From contig CM068373.1 of assembly GCA_034769895.1 (NCBI GenBank), forward strand, positions 200,488,134 through 200,552,133: DNA of 64,000 bases. The letters are read 5' to 3'. The position numbers and the translations under genes were made by a program. How positions within the stretch are numbered: the stretch's first letter is position 1; each line of letters begins with the position of its first letter. Source of the stretch: Magicicada septendecula (taxonomy: Eukaryota; Arthropoda; Insecta; Hemiptera; Cicadidae). Below, in pieces: positions 1 to 12,218 of the stretch. The notes under the pieces are model-generated. The model saw nothing but the letters and a program-made list of their open reading frames with translations, was not told where the DNA came from and did not search any database.

Positions 1-3000
1 GTCTACATGGCCAACCTAATGCGTTCCCAGACAAATATAAATAAAAAATAGAGATTTTCAGTTATGTAAGAAACCTTTCACACACGTTGCGTCGAGTCAT
101 TGAGTGGTCGTTTGTATATGGTGTAGATTTTGCGCGCGCGTGTGTTCTCTGTTTTCTTAGAATTGAACTTACCGTCGTAGATATGATGAACGTACAGCCG
201 TTATTTATCCGTTGCCCTGCGAGTTTGCTGAAATATCATGTTTCTCTCTCCGTATATTTGTAATAACTTTCTCTTATAGTTTGCTAGATATATAGATTTT
301 GTGTTTGGGTATCCTTCTCAGGCTCGTATTTTATTATGGGAAAACAACTCGTACATTACATTTTTTGAATTTGCGTTGTTTTGTAGTTAATATAACTACA
401 ATCCTTTTAAAAATGTTTGCAAATTGGTCTACGTTTAGAAGGCAAGAGAAATTATATTGTTGGCGGAAGTCATGTTCTGTGCAAATCTGTAATACTAAAC
501 ACAACGTTTATTGTGTGAGTATTTATTCTTAATACATATTGGTATTACATGACTAGTTTGACATACAAAAATATGTTCAAAATTTTCAAATTTTGTTTCT
601 AATTCTTCGTAACTCTAAGTACTAGTCACTGACAATTGTAAATTATTGTGTGGTTCATCTGTTGCTAGCGACTTGCTTTACTTATTGAGACGGTAATAAT
701 TAGTTTACTTTTTTTTTGCGCATTACGTTGGCTGTGATTGTACAAACGGAAAGTTAAAGAACAGTTTCATACAGCTGTTTATTGTAGTCTGTGTTGTCTA
801 AACTTAATTACAATTTAAAATTTCTCTGAGTTAACATACTTGAATCTTATTGTTTTAACACGGAGATCCATGCAATCGTCGTAGATTTGTGTTCAGAGCA
901 GGTATAGGATTCTGTACTGTGGAAAGTACACATCACAAGAAATTTTATTTTAGGTAATTTAGAATAATGAATAATGTCAAATGATGAAAGGGGTATTGGT
1001 AAACACACTGAAATAAGAGGAACGCTAATGGAAAGCAGAAGAAGTAGAAAAACTGAATTATTAGAAACTTAAGCAAGAATCAAAGGACATTAGGACGTTA
1101 ATACAGGGGCATAACTGAAGCAAAAACATCTCGTTGCAAAGCTATGGCAAGGTTACTTAATACACAATTTACTACAGAATCTGACAAAAAAAATTAATGT
1201 TTACAAAAATTTGTGAAGTTGAAGAATAATGTTGATAAAATATTTTTTGAATTACAAAAGTCAATTGCAAATATGACGGAGCAAATTAAAAGTTAAGTAG
1301 TACATGTCTACACGGCTACAATATAAGTCTATTAGCTACAATCTAATGTACACACTAATTTGTTAAACTACAATCCCAGTAGTAAGAATATGTCGATTTA
1401 TTGACTCAAAACACGTTAAAGCTTTTATAAATATATTAAACTTATAAAACTTAAAAAAATTTTGAATATCATTTGGGTTAGAAAAAAATTCAATAACAAT
1501 GACAACAAGAAAAAAACTACTAATCCAATAACAAATCAAACGCTAACTAATAATTTATTATATTTACAAATTAAAAATAATTTATTTTAATTTTTTTTTA
1601 CTAATCAGGTGATTATTAATAATCTTTATTAATAACGGTAATTAAGATTAGTCAACATTAATGATTATTAGATTTCGATTATTGGAATCACTATTTTCAA
1701 CTTATTGATTTGGATGCCGGTTATGTAAATTGGATAATTTGAATATCAACTCTTATATCAATTAAACCATATTCAGCATTTGCAAATAACATATCATGTT
1801 ATTTGTAATTATTAAATTTAAACGTTAATAATTTTTAACGTTAGTAATCTTCATCCAAAATCCACTCCACACGTTATTTTCTACAGCACTGATTGTATTA
1901 CCTTTTTGCAAATGTTGTAATTTAACCTGAATTTTAGTTTAAAATATAGATGTGTCACGACGAATCACCATAACAAAAATAAAGTATGGTGAACAGTTAC
2001 ATTGTTCGTTACTTTGGTTAATGTTTTTAGGTCGCGCAATAGCACGGACACAGTTGTTTCCTTTATGCTTTGAAATAAACAATGAACGTTGATTAGAAGA
2101 CATTACATTATGTTATTTGACTACATACAGCGTATATTTAATGTTTTACTGTATGAGAAATTATATAGTTTTGACCAGTTGGATTGTGTACATGACCACA
2201 AAGGCTATTGTGTTCATGCTCCCTTGGGTATATAACGCAAGACGACAAGTCCCTACCGCAACTCCTACAGGTAGTAACATTTAGTATCAGATGTTAGTAT
2301 CTAAACGTGTAAAGCTTTGAGCTACAAGACAATGAAGAGAGCAGAATAGAGTAAACAATAAGAATTGGATACCGTAGAGTCCGCTTACTTCTAAATATGA
2401 TGTTTGGTAAAAGATTAGGCAAAGTACTGTGGCATACATTAACATTATATTCAACCCAATTGTTCATTCTAATTTTACATTATTTCACACATGAATTGAT
2501 ACAAAATTGTTTCTATGTATATTCTTTATAAGACTTTTGGATAATGTTTAGAGCAGGACTACTTATTAGAGATTAAACATTAACTTATGCAAGCTATTAA
2601 TTTTATGCATATTTTAAAGCAATAAATGTTTTAATAAATTAATACAATCTGTGTACTTGAATTTCTGTTACGATATAGGAATTAGAAACCAATATGTGCA
2701 TGTACGTATGTACGTAAAATATAGAAATATTTTTCTCCTCAAGAAAATTGGTTGCTCCCCTTGGAAAATATTTTGATGTTCCTGATGGCTAGTTATTTAC
2801 GAGCCTCTACGGAATGTAGCATTATGACATGGATCATAATGTTGGGTGTTAAACAAACAGAAGACGCAAATGTATTAAGGAACAAATGTTTTCCTGAGAA
2901 ATTTATAATTATACGGATGAACAGAATCGTCGCTCAGACAATCAGAAGGAAAAAAGAAAGACTCGTTTATAAAAAAGAAAAATGATTATTATGGTACTGA

Positions 3001-4886
3001 CAGGAAAGTTTTGATAACACTACAGACATCATTCACCCACGGCCGATAACGCGTAGCGAGAGTCAAACAGGAATCAGATTACAGCTCCCTTTGGCTAGCT
3101 CTTCGTTCGACCTACAAATATTTTATCCAAAAGTACAGTCCTTCCTCAAGAAAGTTGAGGATAGTCTTCACTCACCTGACATAAGGTACCATTTTAGCTG
3201 ACACGTCATTTCTCCAGAACTCAAGCATCCACTTATTTGATGTTTTGTCATCATATTAGCTCTGCTTCTTGTCAAATATATAATTCAGACACAAACGTAA
3301 AATTCTGCACCTGTCGTGTTTTGATGGTAGAAAGAAGAACGTACGTTTCCGTGGCTCCGTGCTCAGAGCAGCCGTACTCAGAACACCAGTGGATAAATAT
3401 TAGTAGCAGTCACTAATCCTTCCTTTGTATTTTTGATACGCATAGATGAAAATGACATCTGAAAGTCACCTTATACAGTAACATATGCCTTTTGTTGAAC
3501 GAGAAAGCTAGTTCTTATAGTTTAACTCGTCCGTTTGGCATTTATCTATCTGTCTGTCTAACTAATTGGGGTATGTTCACGATAATTTTTGAACGCAACA
3601 ACAAAATTTTGTAAAACTTGGAACACATTGCCACACTTTACTCTACAGAACATTGTTAATTTTGAGACTGATTACCCCAAAAATACGACGGTGAGTTAAA
3701 ATTGTAAAAAAATCGCAAATCCCAAGTGAGGTATCAAATTAAAGAGAATTAAAACCACAATCTGAATATAGTATTTATTCTTGAAATTTTCAAAGTTTTT
3801 GGACGTCAAAGCCTAAAACTTTGGCGAAATATTTGATAAAATCACAAAAATTCATGTGACATAATACATGTTAAAGGAATTTTGACTAAAATCTGAATGC
3901 AATGTTAAGTTTTAAAATTTCAAAATATTTGGACTCTAGGAACCAGTAAAGATATCACAATTTTTTTTAAAGTGAAAATCCAACTGGGTGTCAGATTAAA
4001 AGAAATATTAGATTAATTGGGATGTATGTTTTTCCCGCAATTGGAGCATACTAATTAATTATAATGAGACAAATATATTTAAGTTTAATGAAGAAAGTTG
4101 TGTTAGTGGTTAAAATCACAAACAGAATTATCACTGTTGCACACCACTATAAAAATATTATTCCGATATTTTGTTTGTGTGATAATTTTGTTTGAAATAT
4201 ATTTAAAGAGTCTATATGTACGAACACGCACAGATTTTGATTAATATTTATAGATATTTAATGATCGATATTTAAAGATTAAATTTTGAGTTAAGCAGAA
4301 GTAGCCCTACTTCAGGATTATACTAGTTTAATATCTAACGATGAACAAGAATTCATCGTTAAGTCAAGATTTTAAACAAGAAGTCACTAGGCGGATTGAA
4401 AAGGTTAGTTTATTTATATAGACAAGTGAGTTGGATACCACTGAAAACATGTAAATGCTAAATTGCCTTTCATTACATAAATAAGTTTATTGTATTTCAT
4501 AGACAATAAAATAACAACACGTAAAATCAATGTGTACATATTACAAAAAACAGAAGGGGGTAAGACTTTTTATATAGTTTTTCTGTAGTTGTATTTAACT
4601 TTGTAGAAGATGGTGTTTTTTCTCTTGTTTAGCGGTCCACGCTTTTAGTGAAAGAATCTCGAGCAAGATTAAGTTTGTATCTAATGTATTAGTTTACCGT
4701 AAACTTGGAGACGATTACACATTGTTTAGTAGTCGAAATGTAGTGTGATACGTTCTAACGATAATTGTTGTTTGACGTACGCCTTCTGATAAGATTTGAA
4801 GTTGTTTAGGGGGAAAATTCAGTCGAAGTGGATAGCACGTTTGACGAACTCATTCTGGAAGGCATAAAGGTTTCTTCAGATTAGGT
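1..4886. other. AT-rich non-coding stretch, no gene seen
   Basis: This stretch is AT-rich with many stop codons in all frames. The longest open frames (77 residues at 299-532 and 2752-2985) have low-complexity, stop-adjacent composition and no recognisable motif. I see no tRNA-like cloverleaf, no long repeat and no conserved domain. A TATA-like string (GTATATAACGC near 2228) lies upstream of nothing recognisable. It could be intronic or intergenic. Confidence 0.6.
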
Positions 4887-5174
4887 GTGGGAAAAATTGT
4901 TAATAAGGCTAAACCAAGTGACAGTCGGTATAAGTGTGCGAATGAAATTAAATGTTTTGTTAAAATAGTAACAGATGTAATTCAAAGCCTCACTATGCGC
5001 AAAAACTTCGAGATTATAACTCTAACTGGTATGATACACAGCTCACAGTTGAGATGGTTTAGCCTCGTCTGTAGAATAGAAAATCGAAGATACCCTAGAA
5101 GAGCGTGGGAAACAAAACCAGAAGGCAAAAGGAGAAGAGGCAGACCCATGTTGAAGTGGGAGGACAGTATTAAA
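4887..5174 (+). pseudogene. Remnant of a LINE reverse-transcriptase C-terminus
   Basis: The open frame has a weakly meaningful N-terminal half. It then runs through a stretch resembling the C-terminal tail of many non-LTR retrotransposon polymerases: a Leu-Arg-Trp-Phe core, a Cys-Arg motif, then Pro-Glu-Gly-Lys-Arg-Arg-Arg-Gly-Arg-Pro followed by Lys-Trp-Glu-Asp. That Gly-Arg-Pro...Trp-x-Asp pattern is typical of the post-RT region in RTE/CR1-like elements. Nothing upstream encodes the reverse-transcriptase core, so this is a short fossil. There is no ATG at the frame start. The matched stretch stops exactly at GTAAGTACAG (from 5175), a consensus splice donor, so it may have been captured as part of an exon. 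The identification rests on the tail motif only. Confidence 0.55.
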
Positions 5175-5225
5175 GTAAGTACAGAAAAAAAACTTCTATG
5201 CATTTATGTGCTTATAAAACTATAA

Positions 5226-6227
5226 AAATGTTATTGATTGGATCAACTGTGGAAAGTAAAATTTGGATGAGCACCTGCTATGCCATTCAATAGCCGTGAA
5301 TAACCTCTACGTTGTTATTTCTGACATACGATAACTGACGGTAAAAAGTCACACGCTTTACTTTATCACTGTCACTTAAGGTTTACAATTTTGAGTTTTG
5401 TACGGCTATATGTTTAAATTATTACGAAGAATTGTTTGAACACCGGTATGGCGAATTTTTGGAACCACATGAAAATGTATGGCGTCAGGCAGAATATTAA
5501 CATAGGATAGTGTAGGAAAGCAGTTCTTGTGCGCGCAGTATTTTCGGGTGTTCATACAGCTCTATGTTACCACGATGTCCCTATTTACTTCCATGTTCCG
5601 CAAGGAAATGAAAGAATGGTGGTAGCGAAAAAATCGTGTTCGACATAAGGGCTGATTCTAAAACATGAAGGTGAACATAAGGTACTATCCTCAAAACATG
5701 AAGAAACGTCATTTTCCGAAAAGTGTGTGCATTTGTGTGTGTGTGTGTGTGTGTGTGTCAAACGATAACTGCCGCAAATTTAAACAAATCAAATAAAACG
5801 TTGCAGGCAAACTACCCCTCTCCCTTAACCGATGTTCACCAAAATCAACAGACCTTGAGTCCTCTAAACGGGGGCACATAGGAAAAAAATTGTTTGATTC
5901 AGAATTTGCGGCAGTTATCGCTCGTCATAGAAGGAAGTCTACACACAGGAGCACAGACAGACACGTAGACACACACACACACAGAGTCACTTTTTGGAAA
6001 ATAACTTTTATCCATGTTTTGACGGTAGTAGAAGCAGAAAAAGCCCTTGTCTTGAACAAGTTTTTTCGCGATCACCATACTTCCATTTTCTTATGGAACA
6101 TGGAAGTAAAATATGGAAGCAGCCGAGTAAACTCATTAGTACAAGTGTCAAGTGTATAATTATTCCCTCTATGGTCTGTGTCTGTGTGTATAATGTTTTT
6201 ATGGCGAACGATAACTATTGCAAATTC
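5226..6227. repeat. Microsatellite-linked short repeat family, three copies
   Basis: A motif of the form TTTGCGGCAGTTATCG occurs on the plus strand near 5907, on the minus strand near 5762-5785, and in diverged form on the minus strand near 6205-6228. Each copy sits beside CA/GT or ACAG runs (5735-5758, 5940-5985, 6175-6190). The opposed copies at 5762 and 5907 form an inverted pair about 140 bp apart. The third copy ends exactly where the inverted arm of the 25.7-kb element starts. This looks like a small dispersed repeat. No protein is encoded. Confidence 0.55.
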
Positions 6228-6231
6228 AAAT
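6228..6231. repeat. Possible AAAT target-site duplication, left
   Basis: AAAT precedes the first base shared by the two inverted arms (GAGTAGTATGCC). The same AAAT follows the mirrored end at 31932-31935. Four AT-rich bases can match by chance, so this is supportive only. Confidence 0.35.
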
Positions 6232-6353
6232 GAGTAGTATGCCGGGGGGGGGTACGGGCCCACTTGCATGTCAACTAATAGAGTCCCGCACAATAACAAA
6301 GGGTGGGAGGGGGTGGATGGTGATTACGTCACTGGACGGGGGTAAAGGATTGA

Positions 6354-6674
6354 TGACGTCACGAACAGATGCACTCTTCACCTACATAAAGATACACTTT
6401 TGACCTTGGGCGGGATACTGGGTCAGTGGACAGGGGGTGGAGGGCTGAATAAATTGGCTGGAGGTGGGCGGAGGGTGATGACGTCACGAACAGCTGATCG
6501 TGACGTCACAAGTGACGTCACGAGCATATGCTCACTTGGCCTACCGCAACCTGACGGTTGAATTGCAAGTGAGCCAGTACACCCACCCCCCACCGAAACT
6601 TTTACCGGTCATAAAGATGCACTTGATGGCGATGACGTCACGAACAGCTGATCATGACGTCACAATTGACGTCA
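6354..6674. promoter_or_regulatory. Cluster of seven TGACGTCA palindromes, left arm
   Basis: Perfect TGACGTCA octamers occur at 6354, 6479, 6501, 6513, 6633, 6655 and 6667. The octamer is the full CRE site bound by CREB/ATF bZIP proteins in animals. Several sit next to CAGCTG or CGAACAG strings, giving a repeated TGACGTCACGAACAG unit. Part of the count reflects local duplication. Whether any protein binds here is unknown. The mirrored arm carries the same block. Confidence 0.6.
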
Positions 6675-6807
6675 CGAACAGGCGCTCTCTTGACTTACCA
6701 CAACATGATGGTTGGACGGGGGGTCCTAAATCAATGGACGAGAGTGGTGATGGAGCTAAATCTTTGGTGGGGAAGGGGTGGAAGGTGATGACGACAGGGT
6801 GTCGGTC

Positions 6808-6838
<31 letters not shown>

Positions 6839-7044
6839 GCGTGTGTGCGCGCGCGCGCAATTTTTTTACAAATTAAGTCGTTTTCGTTCATTTCGGTTAG
6901 TTCGGAAAAGGTATATCAACTTTTTAGTCTCTGTTATACCCGTTCCACAAAAATAACGTTCCAAATACCTGTTATAGGTATATTGGTCCATGAGGTAGGT
7001 CATGGCCGATCGTGAGGTCGTCGATCCGGTCATCAGAGTAGATC

Positions 7045-7500
7045 GTGACGGGTCTGGTTCTCGTTCATTTCGGTCTAGTTCTCGTTCACTTCGGTTTCGT
7101 TCTCGATCATCTCGGTCTCGGTCAGTTCGTGGTCGGATCTTCATTTCGGTCTAGTTCTCGTTCGTTTCGGTCTGATTATCTTTCATTTCGGTCTAGTTCT
7201 CGTTCGTTTCAGTCTAGTTCTCGTTCATTGATGTCTCGTTCTCGTTCATCTCTGTCTCGGTCAGTTCGTGGTCGGGCTCTCCATTTCGGTCTAGTTCTCG
7301 TTCGTTTCGGTCTAGTTCTCGTTCATTGATGTCTAGTTCTAGTTCGTTTCGGTATAGTTCTCGTTCATTGATGTCTAGTTCTAGTTCGTTTCTGTCTAGT
7401 TCTAGTTCGTTTCTGTCTAGTTTGTTCGTTTCGGTCCCAGTTCTCGTTCGTTTCTGTGTAGTTCGTTCGATTCGGTCTCGGTTGGTTCGGGGCTCGGGCT
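7045..7500. repeat. Tandem 18-21-bp repeats (TTCGGTCTAGTTCTCG family)
   Basis: About twenty imperfect copies of a unit close to TTCGGTCTAGTTCTCGTT run head to tail. Because the unit length is near a multiple of three, open frames appear on both strands (Leu-Val-His-Phe-Gly-like on plus, Glu-Leu-Asp-Arg-Asn-like on minus). These are repeat translations and not supported as genes. The counterpart is at about 30525-30830. Confidence 0.8.
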
Positions 7501-7762
7501 CATAGGTCATATACAGAAATACAATGTTTACTCCATGTAAATAGTATAATTAAAAAATAAATAAAAATGTATTAACAAACAATATATACAAAACATAACC
7601 GACGTCACAGAACGGGTATTGCGGGGCAGGATGTGGTTTGTGTGTGTGCGCGCGCGCGCGCGTGTGTGTGTGATTAAGAAAAATAATCGTAGGTTTATTC
7701 AATGTAAAAGCATAATTAAGAAAAATAATCGTGTATATTACAAGTGGGGGCGTGGCCGTGTG

Positions 7763-7808
<46 letters not shown>

Positions 7809-8165
7809 GGTCATAAACAGGAATACAATGTTTAATCGATGTAAATAGTACAATTAAGAAAAATAATCGTAGATATTACAAAAAGGGGGCGTGGTAGGGT
7901 GTGTGTGTGTGTGCAAATTTTTTGTAAAATATTTGCCCTCGGATTCTCCCCACGTTCATGCGCGGAGGCCGCGGATGGGTGTTCTGTTGACGTAGTGTGT
8001 GTGTGTGTGTGTGTGTGTGTGATACTGTTGCGCAATATGATGCAGCGGTTCCACTTGACCTGCTTCAACAACTCGCCACCGCCTCCCCCTTCCCCATAGA
8101 TTTAGCGATGATCTCGGATTCTCCCCACGTTGTACGCGGAGGCCGCGGATGGGTGTATTGTTGTA

Positions 8166-8200
<35 letters not shown>

Positions 8201-8300
8201 TGTGTATGTGTGTGTTAGGTCATATACAGGAATATAATGTTAAATCTATTTAAATATAATAATATTAAGAAAAATAATTGTAGGTATTACAAAAAAATAT
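7500..8300. repeat. GT-linked satellite units, left arm
   Basis: Two unit types alternate. Type A begins AGGTCATATACAGGAATA, continues with TTTAATCGATGTAAATAG and AAGAAAAATAATCGTAGAT, and ends in a G-rich GGGGGCGTGG stretch. It is seen near 7502, 7676 (partial), 7807 and 8217. Type B is CGGATTCTCCCCACGTT followed by GCGGAGGCCGCGGATGGGTG, seen near 7940 and 8115. (GT)n runs separate them (7637-7670, 7759-7806, 7996-8022, 8165-8217). The CCGCGG palindrome inside type B is conserved in every copy. Confidence 0.75.
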
Positions 8301-9293
8301 AATATACAAAATTAAAAAAAATAAAAAATTAAAAAAAAGATAAATAAAAAATAAATAAGTAATTAAAAAATAAAAAATAAATAAAATAAATAAAAAATTA
8401 AAAATGTAATAACAAAAAGGAAATACAAAATATCACCTTATATTAAACCGAGGAATGCCGCAGTCAACTTGCTCGAGCTTTGGACGATAACGCGTCGCTC
8501 GCAAGTATCGAGATAAGACCGCAGGGTTTAGCGAACGAATCTCGTGTATATAGACGCATAATCTTGTTCTACTAATGAGCGTTATCTAAATTTATTAGTA
8601 CAACATCACCAATATTCAGTGAACCTGTTCTTACATTACTTAAACCAGGTCTCGGTAAGCCTACTTGTAGCCATAAATAATTTTAGCTGATATTTTTAGT
8701 TGATTAGAATCGCTGTGCTGCCTACACTAGTTGGAAACAGTGTAAAAGTATTCAAGTTATATGATTGTCGACCACAAAATTTACACGCGCACGCGCACGC
8801 GCGCGCGCATGTGTGATTAAGAAGCGTTTCGTCGTAGCGCGTGGACGAAGCATTCGTTGAATTTAACACGGAGAAACGCGGAGCCGCGGCGAACGATTGC
8901 TATTTATCTGGATATGTCGTAATTCCCCACCTCGTCTGTGCCCTTATATTAGGACAAACACACAAACAGGTTTAAATAAATAAACCTGTATCTAGGTTTA
9001 AATAAATAATTGTAAAACAGTCGGTAACTGAAAGAGAAACAAGTGAAGTGGTTAATGTGTCTGTGTCTGTGTTTGTTTCAATATGACCCCGTTTTACTTG
9101 GTCTCTAACGAAACGAAAGGTGTCCAGTATTTTAGAAAGTGAACTGATACTTTATTTTTAGCGGTTAAAATACTAATTAAGTGTATCTATAGGAAAACAC
9201 TTCAGAGAGCGACGTACGTAGGTAGGAAAAGTAATTTTTAAAATACGATTTTTTTAAAGGTAGTCTCTATTGTCGGAACGCCATGTGTGCGGA

Positions 9294-9296
9294 GAG

Positions 9297-9329
<33 letters not shown>

Positions 9330-9345
9330 GAGAGAGAGAGAGAGT
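9294..9345. repeat. GA/AGAC microsatellite
   Basis: An AG run interrupted by a short CAGA run lies in the conserved inner part of the left arm. Its mirror is the CT run at 28056-28115, where the CAGA interruption is lost and the run is longer. Confidence 0.9.
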
Positions 9346-9670
9346 GATGGACACACTCCGGTTCTTCCTAAGCTGCTTCCGGTAATTTTGTTTTTGCGGA
9401 CGTAAATCCTCGTGTGTAAAAAACGGACGTCCTTATGAATGAGTGAATTCTTTACGCCCTTCTCTTTTGTCTGTGAGAAATTTTAAACAATTACGCGCAT
9501 ACTTTGCTTCTACTGGGGGACTAGAGCGTCCGTATTAGACGGCGATTTTTACGTTCACGTAAATAAGAATCCTAATATTACAGTTATTTTACTGACTAAA
9601 ACAGTTCGCAATAACGCAGTATAATTATTCATTGAGTGAATGCGCTTAAACGAAGGTAGTGTTAAAAATT

Positions 9671-12218
9671 TAACAACTGACGTGTGACGTTGTAGTCTTT
9701 GTTCCTCCGATTTATTTTACGTTTCCTTTCCGTTTATAGGCTAATTGTTTGTCTGTTTTGATCCCAGCTACTGTTTACTTCTACACATACTATCTTATGT
9801 TTTTTATGTTATGGTTTGCGGATTACTGGTAGTGCAAAAGTCGTACTTAAGCGCGGACACAGTGTACACTTTAGGAAAATCATTCCATCGGACTCAGAAT
9901 TTGTTCTACGCATGTTATCGAATCGTGAAATTTTTATTCCAATAATATTCAACTTTTCATATATTTAATAATTAGTCTTAACCTTTGTTAATCGTTCTTC
10001 TATTAACATGAAAAAGTACGCTTTTTATTCTAGGCGTTATTTGACAACCCCGAAGAATAAAGAATTTGAGACAGAATTCTGTAATTATTTCCAAAATCTA
10101 TACGTTGCTATGTATAATTTATGAATTATTTAAACATTTAATAATGTCAGAAAACTAAAGTAAACAGTCAAAAGTGGCGTAATTTTTATAAAAAACGTAT
10201 AGAAGAAATCTTAAAACAAGAGATAACAGTTAAGAATCAGTATAAAAATAAAAATAAATATTAATAATAATAAGCATTATCATTATCATCTTCATTATCA
10301 GAAGGAGCGCTTCAGTATGCTGGGGACTAGGCGTGCTTAAACAGACTTCGTCAACGGTGTCCGCCCGTTACATCTCTCGCAGTTAACAGGCTATATTCTA
10401 CGTCTTCCACCGTCTTTATCTACATTATGCTACTACCTCTGCTTCGGACTTCTAATTTTCTTTATTTCACCTTGATTTTCTTTCCAGATTCGAGGAACCT
10501 GCATTATAAACAACTTTCATACAGTCAGTTCACTTACCTTGTCTTCTATACAACGTATTTGACTGTCGACTGGTTAGAGTACAACGTTTGATTTTCATTG
10601 ACACTTGTTTTATTTCTTGTGATAGAAAAAAAAATGTATAAATATTTGTATAGAAACAAGACAAAACAGTCGTTTGATTGTCTTATAAAGGCAGGTAAAA
10701 TGGAGCCTCTCAATAATGAATCTCTTATATTTAAAAGGCAAATACAGTTTTATCTCTCCTAGGAATATTAATGGAAAAAACAAGATTTATTATTTGTTTT
10801 AAATGACAGGTTAAACTTATGACATTAGTTTAAACGTACTCAGTGCTGATGGTCGGTAAATTGAATCCAAGCGGAAAGATTGTCATGAATAAATATGACG
10901 AGCTATTATCTCTGCAGTCTTCTGCCCGTGACCTTACCACATGACGGTAGTAACAATATGTTGCCAGCCTTTACTGCTCTCGAGATTCTTAACGTTTATG
11001 GAAAACAAATACGATTAAATTGCATCCTATAAAATTCAATCTGTTACGAGTGACGACTATTAGACGCTCTTTTAACGATAAATTACCGTTTAAGTCAAAC
11101 AATACGCCAGTTTACAAGCGAACTGCACTGGGCACGTGGGATGTGGCTGATAGATGTGCCGGTAGTTAAGCTGTGTACCTTTACTTCAGACAGAGATTGT
11201 AAACTTATTTAACGTCAGTAAACGTCACACGCTACAGTAGCCCAGTAGGGGTATGCACGGGTGCGCGCGCACACTTGTTAGACGGAATGGAAGACGCAGA
11301 CAAAGTGAACTGAAGTAATAATTACTTATTCCTTTCATATCGAATACAGCTTCATTTCATTACATTTACAAGCTTAGAGTGGTGTAAAAATTAATACATG
11401 CATGCTACCATAATACATGTTACGATTATGGCGTTACGAGTTTGAACTGTTAGTGTCTCCAAACCTTCTCAAATTAAAACGTTATGAGTGAATTAAATGC
11501 TTAATTTATATGTTTTTGTTTTTGTTATTCAACTAATTAAGGTTTCTACGCCCTTAGCAGACAAGTGGGTCTGTTAATCTGACAAGCACATTGTTATTAA
11601 CCTAAAGGTTCCGACTTAGATTTCCGGACAGAACTATAAAATGAAGGTATAGCCTACGTTTTTGGCAGTAAGTTGATTCATTCTGGGAAACGAGATAATA
11701 ATTAGGTCGGCTGAAACGTATGCCGGCCACGCTAATCTCCTTTTTTGCCGTTTACCCCGATCTGGCAGACTGTTCTCAATGGTACAAGGAACCATTATTA
11801 TTAACGTTTACAAGGTACAACCGTCAGTGATCTGAAATTAACTTGCATGTGTGGTTTGGAAATAAAATAGCAATTACTCCGCTTAGCACATAAAAAAATT
11901 CCTAATTTTATCCACATTTAAAATTCATTAAACAAATACTGTCTTAAAAACTTTTCCAAATAATTTATGATGATTTATAAGTTATATATTATGTATAAAT
12001 AATAATAATAAATAAATTATTGCTATTAACGATTAGCACTTTTTAGTAGCATCTAGAGTGTAGTGGTGAGAACTCTTTGAATAATTAGTGGCTGTGCCGT
12101 ATAATTCAAGCTTGGTAGCCTAGTCTGCCTATCTTAAACCATTACGATGTTACAGAAAATGGTAGGCCTAAATTGTTGTTGTTGTTATTGGTGTCAGTGC
12201 CGAGTTACGGCAATGAAA
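9671..12218. other. Interior of the inverted unit, no gene seen
   Basis: AT-rich sequence without domains. The longest frame here (9745-9945, 66 residues) starts just inside the arm and has no recognisable motif. A trinucleotide AAT tract lies near 10250-10270 and 12000-12015, and an alternating GCGCGCGC string near 11264. Confidence 0.6.

Larger units (their letters stand above)
6232..9670 (+). repeat. Left inverted arm of the 25.7-kb unit
   Basis: From outside inward the arm holds a G-rich end (6240-6480), a TGACGTCA-rich block (6354-6674), a GT run (6807-6860), 18-21-bp tandem repeats (7045-7500), GT-linked satellite units (7500-8300), an A-rich tract (8290-8420), and an inner part from 8440 that includes a GA/AGAC run (9294-9345). 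The inner part matches the right arm almost base for base. For example, the last 35 bases before 9670 are identical to the mirrored bases at 27731. The outer 500 bp match at roughly nine bases in ten by eye. His-Thr and Cys-Val peptides predicted here are translations of the microsatellites. Confidence 0.85.

Noticed and set aside
2221-2340. TATA-box promoter near 2228
   Set aside because: A TATA-like string is expected often in AT-rich DNA, and no gene or exon follows.
7045-7510. Glu-Leu-Asp-Arg-Asn repeat protein
   Set aside because: The underlying 18-21-bp DNA repeat opens both strands at once; the frame breaks in the mirrored arm.
7619-8218. Cys-Val-rich and His-Thr-rich ORFs (also 26351-26824, 29513-29842, 30855-31203)
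   Set aside because: They are translations of GT/CA microsatellites and exist on both strands. No real coding signal.
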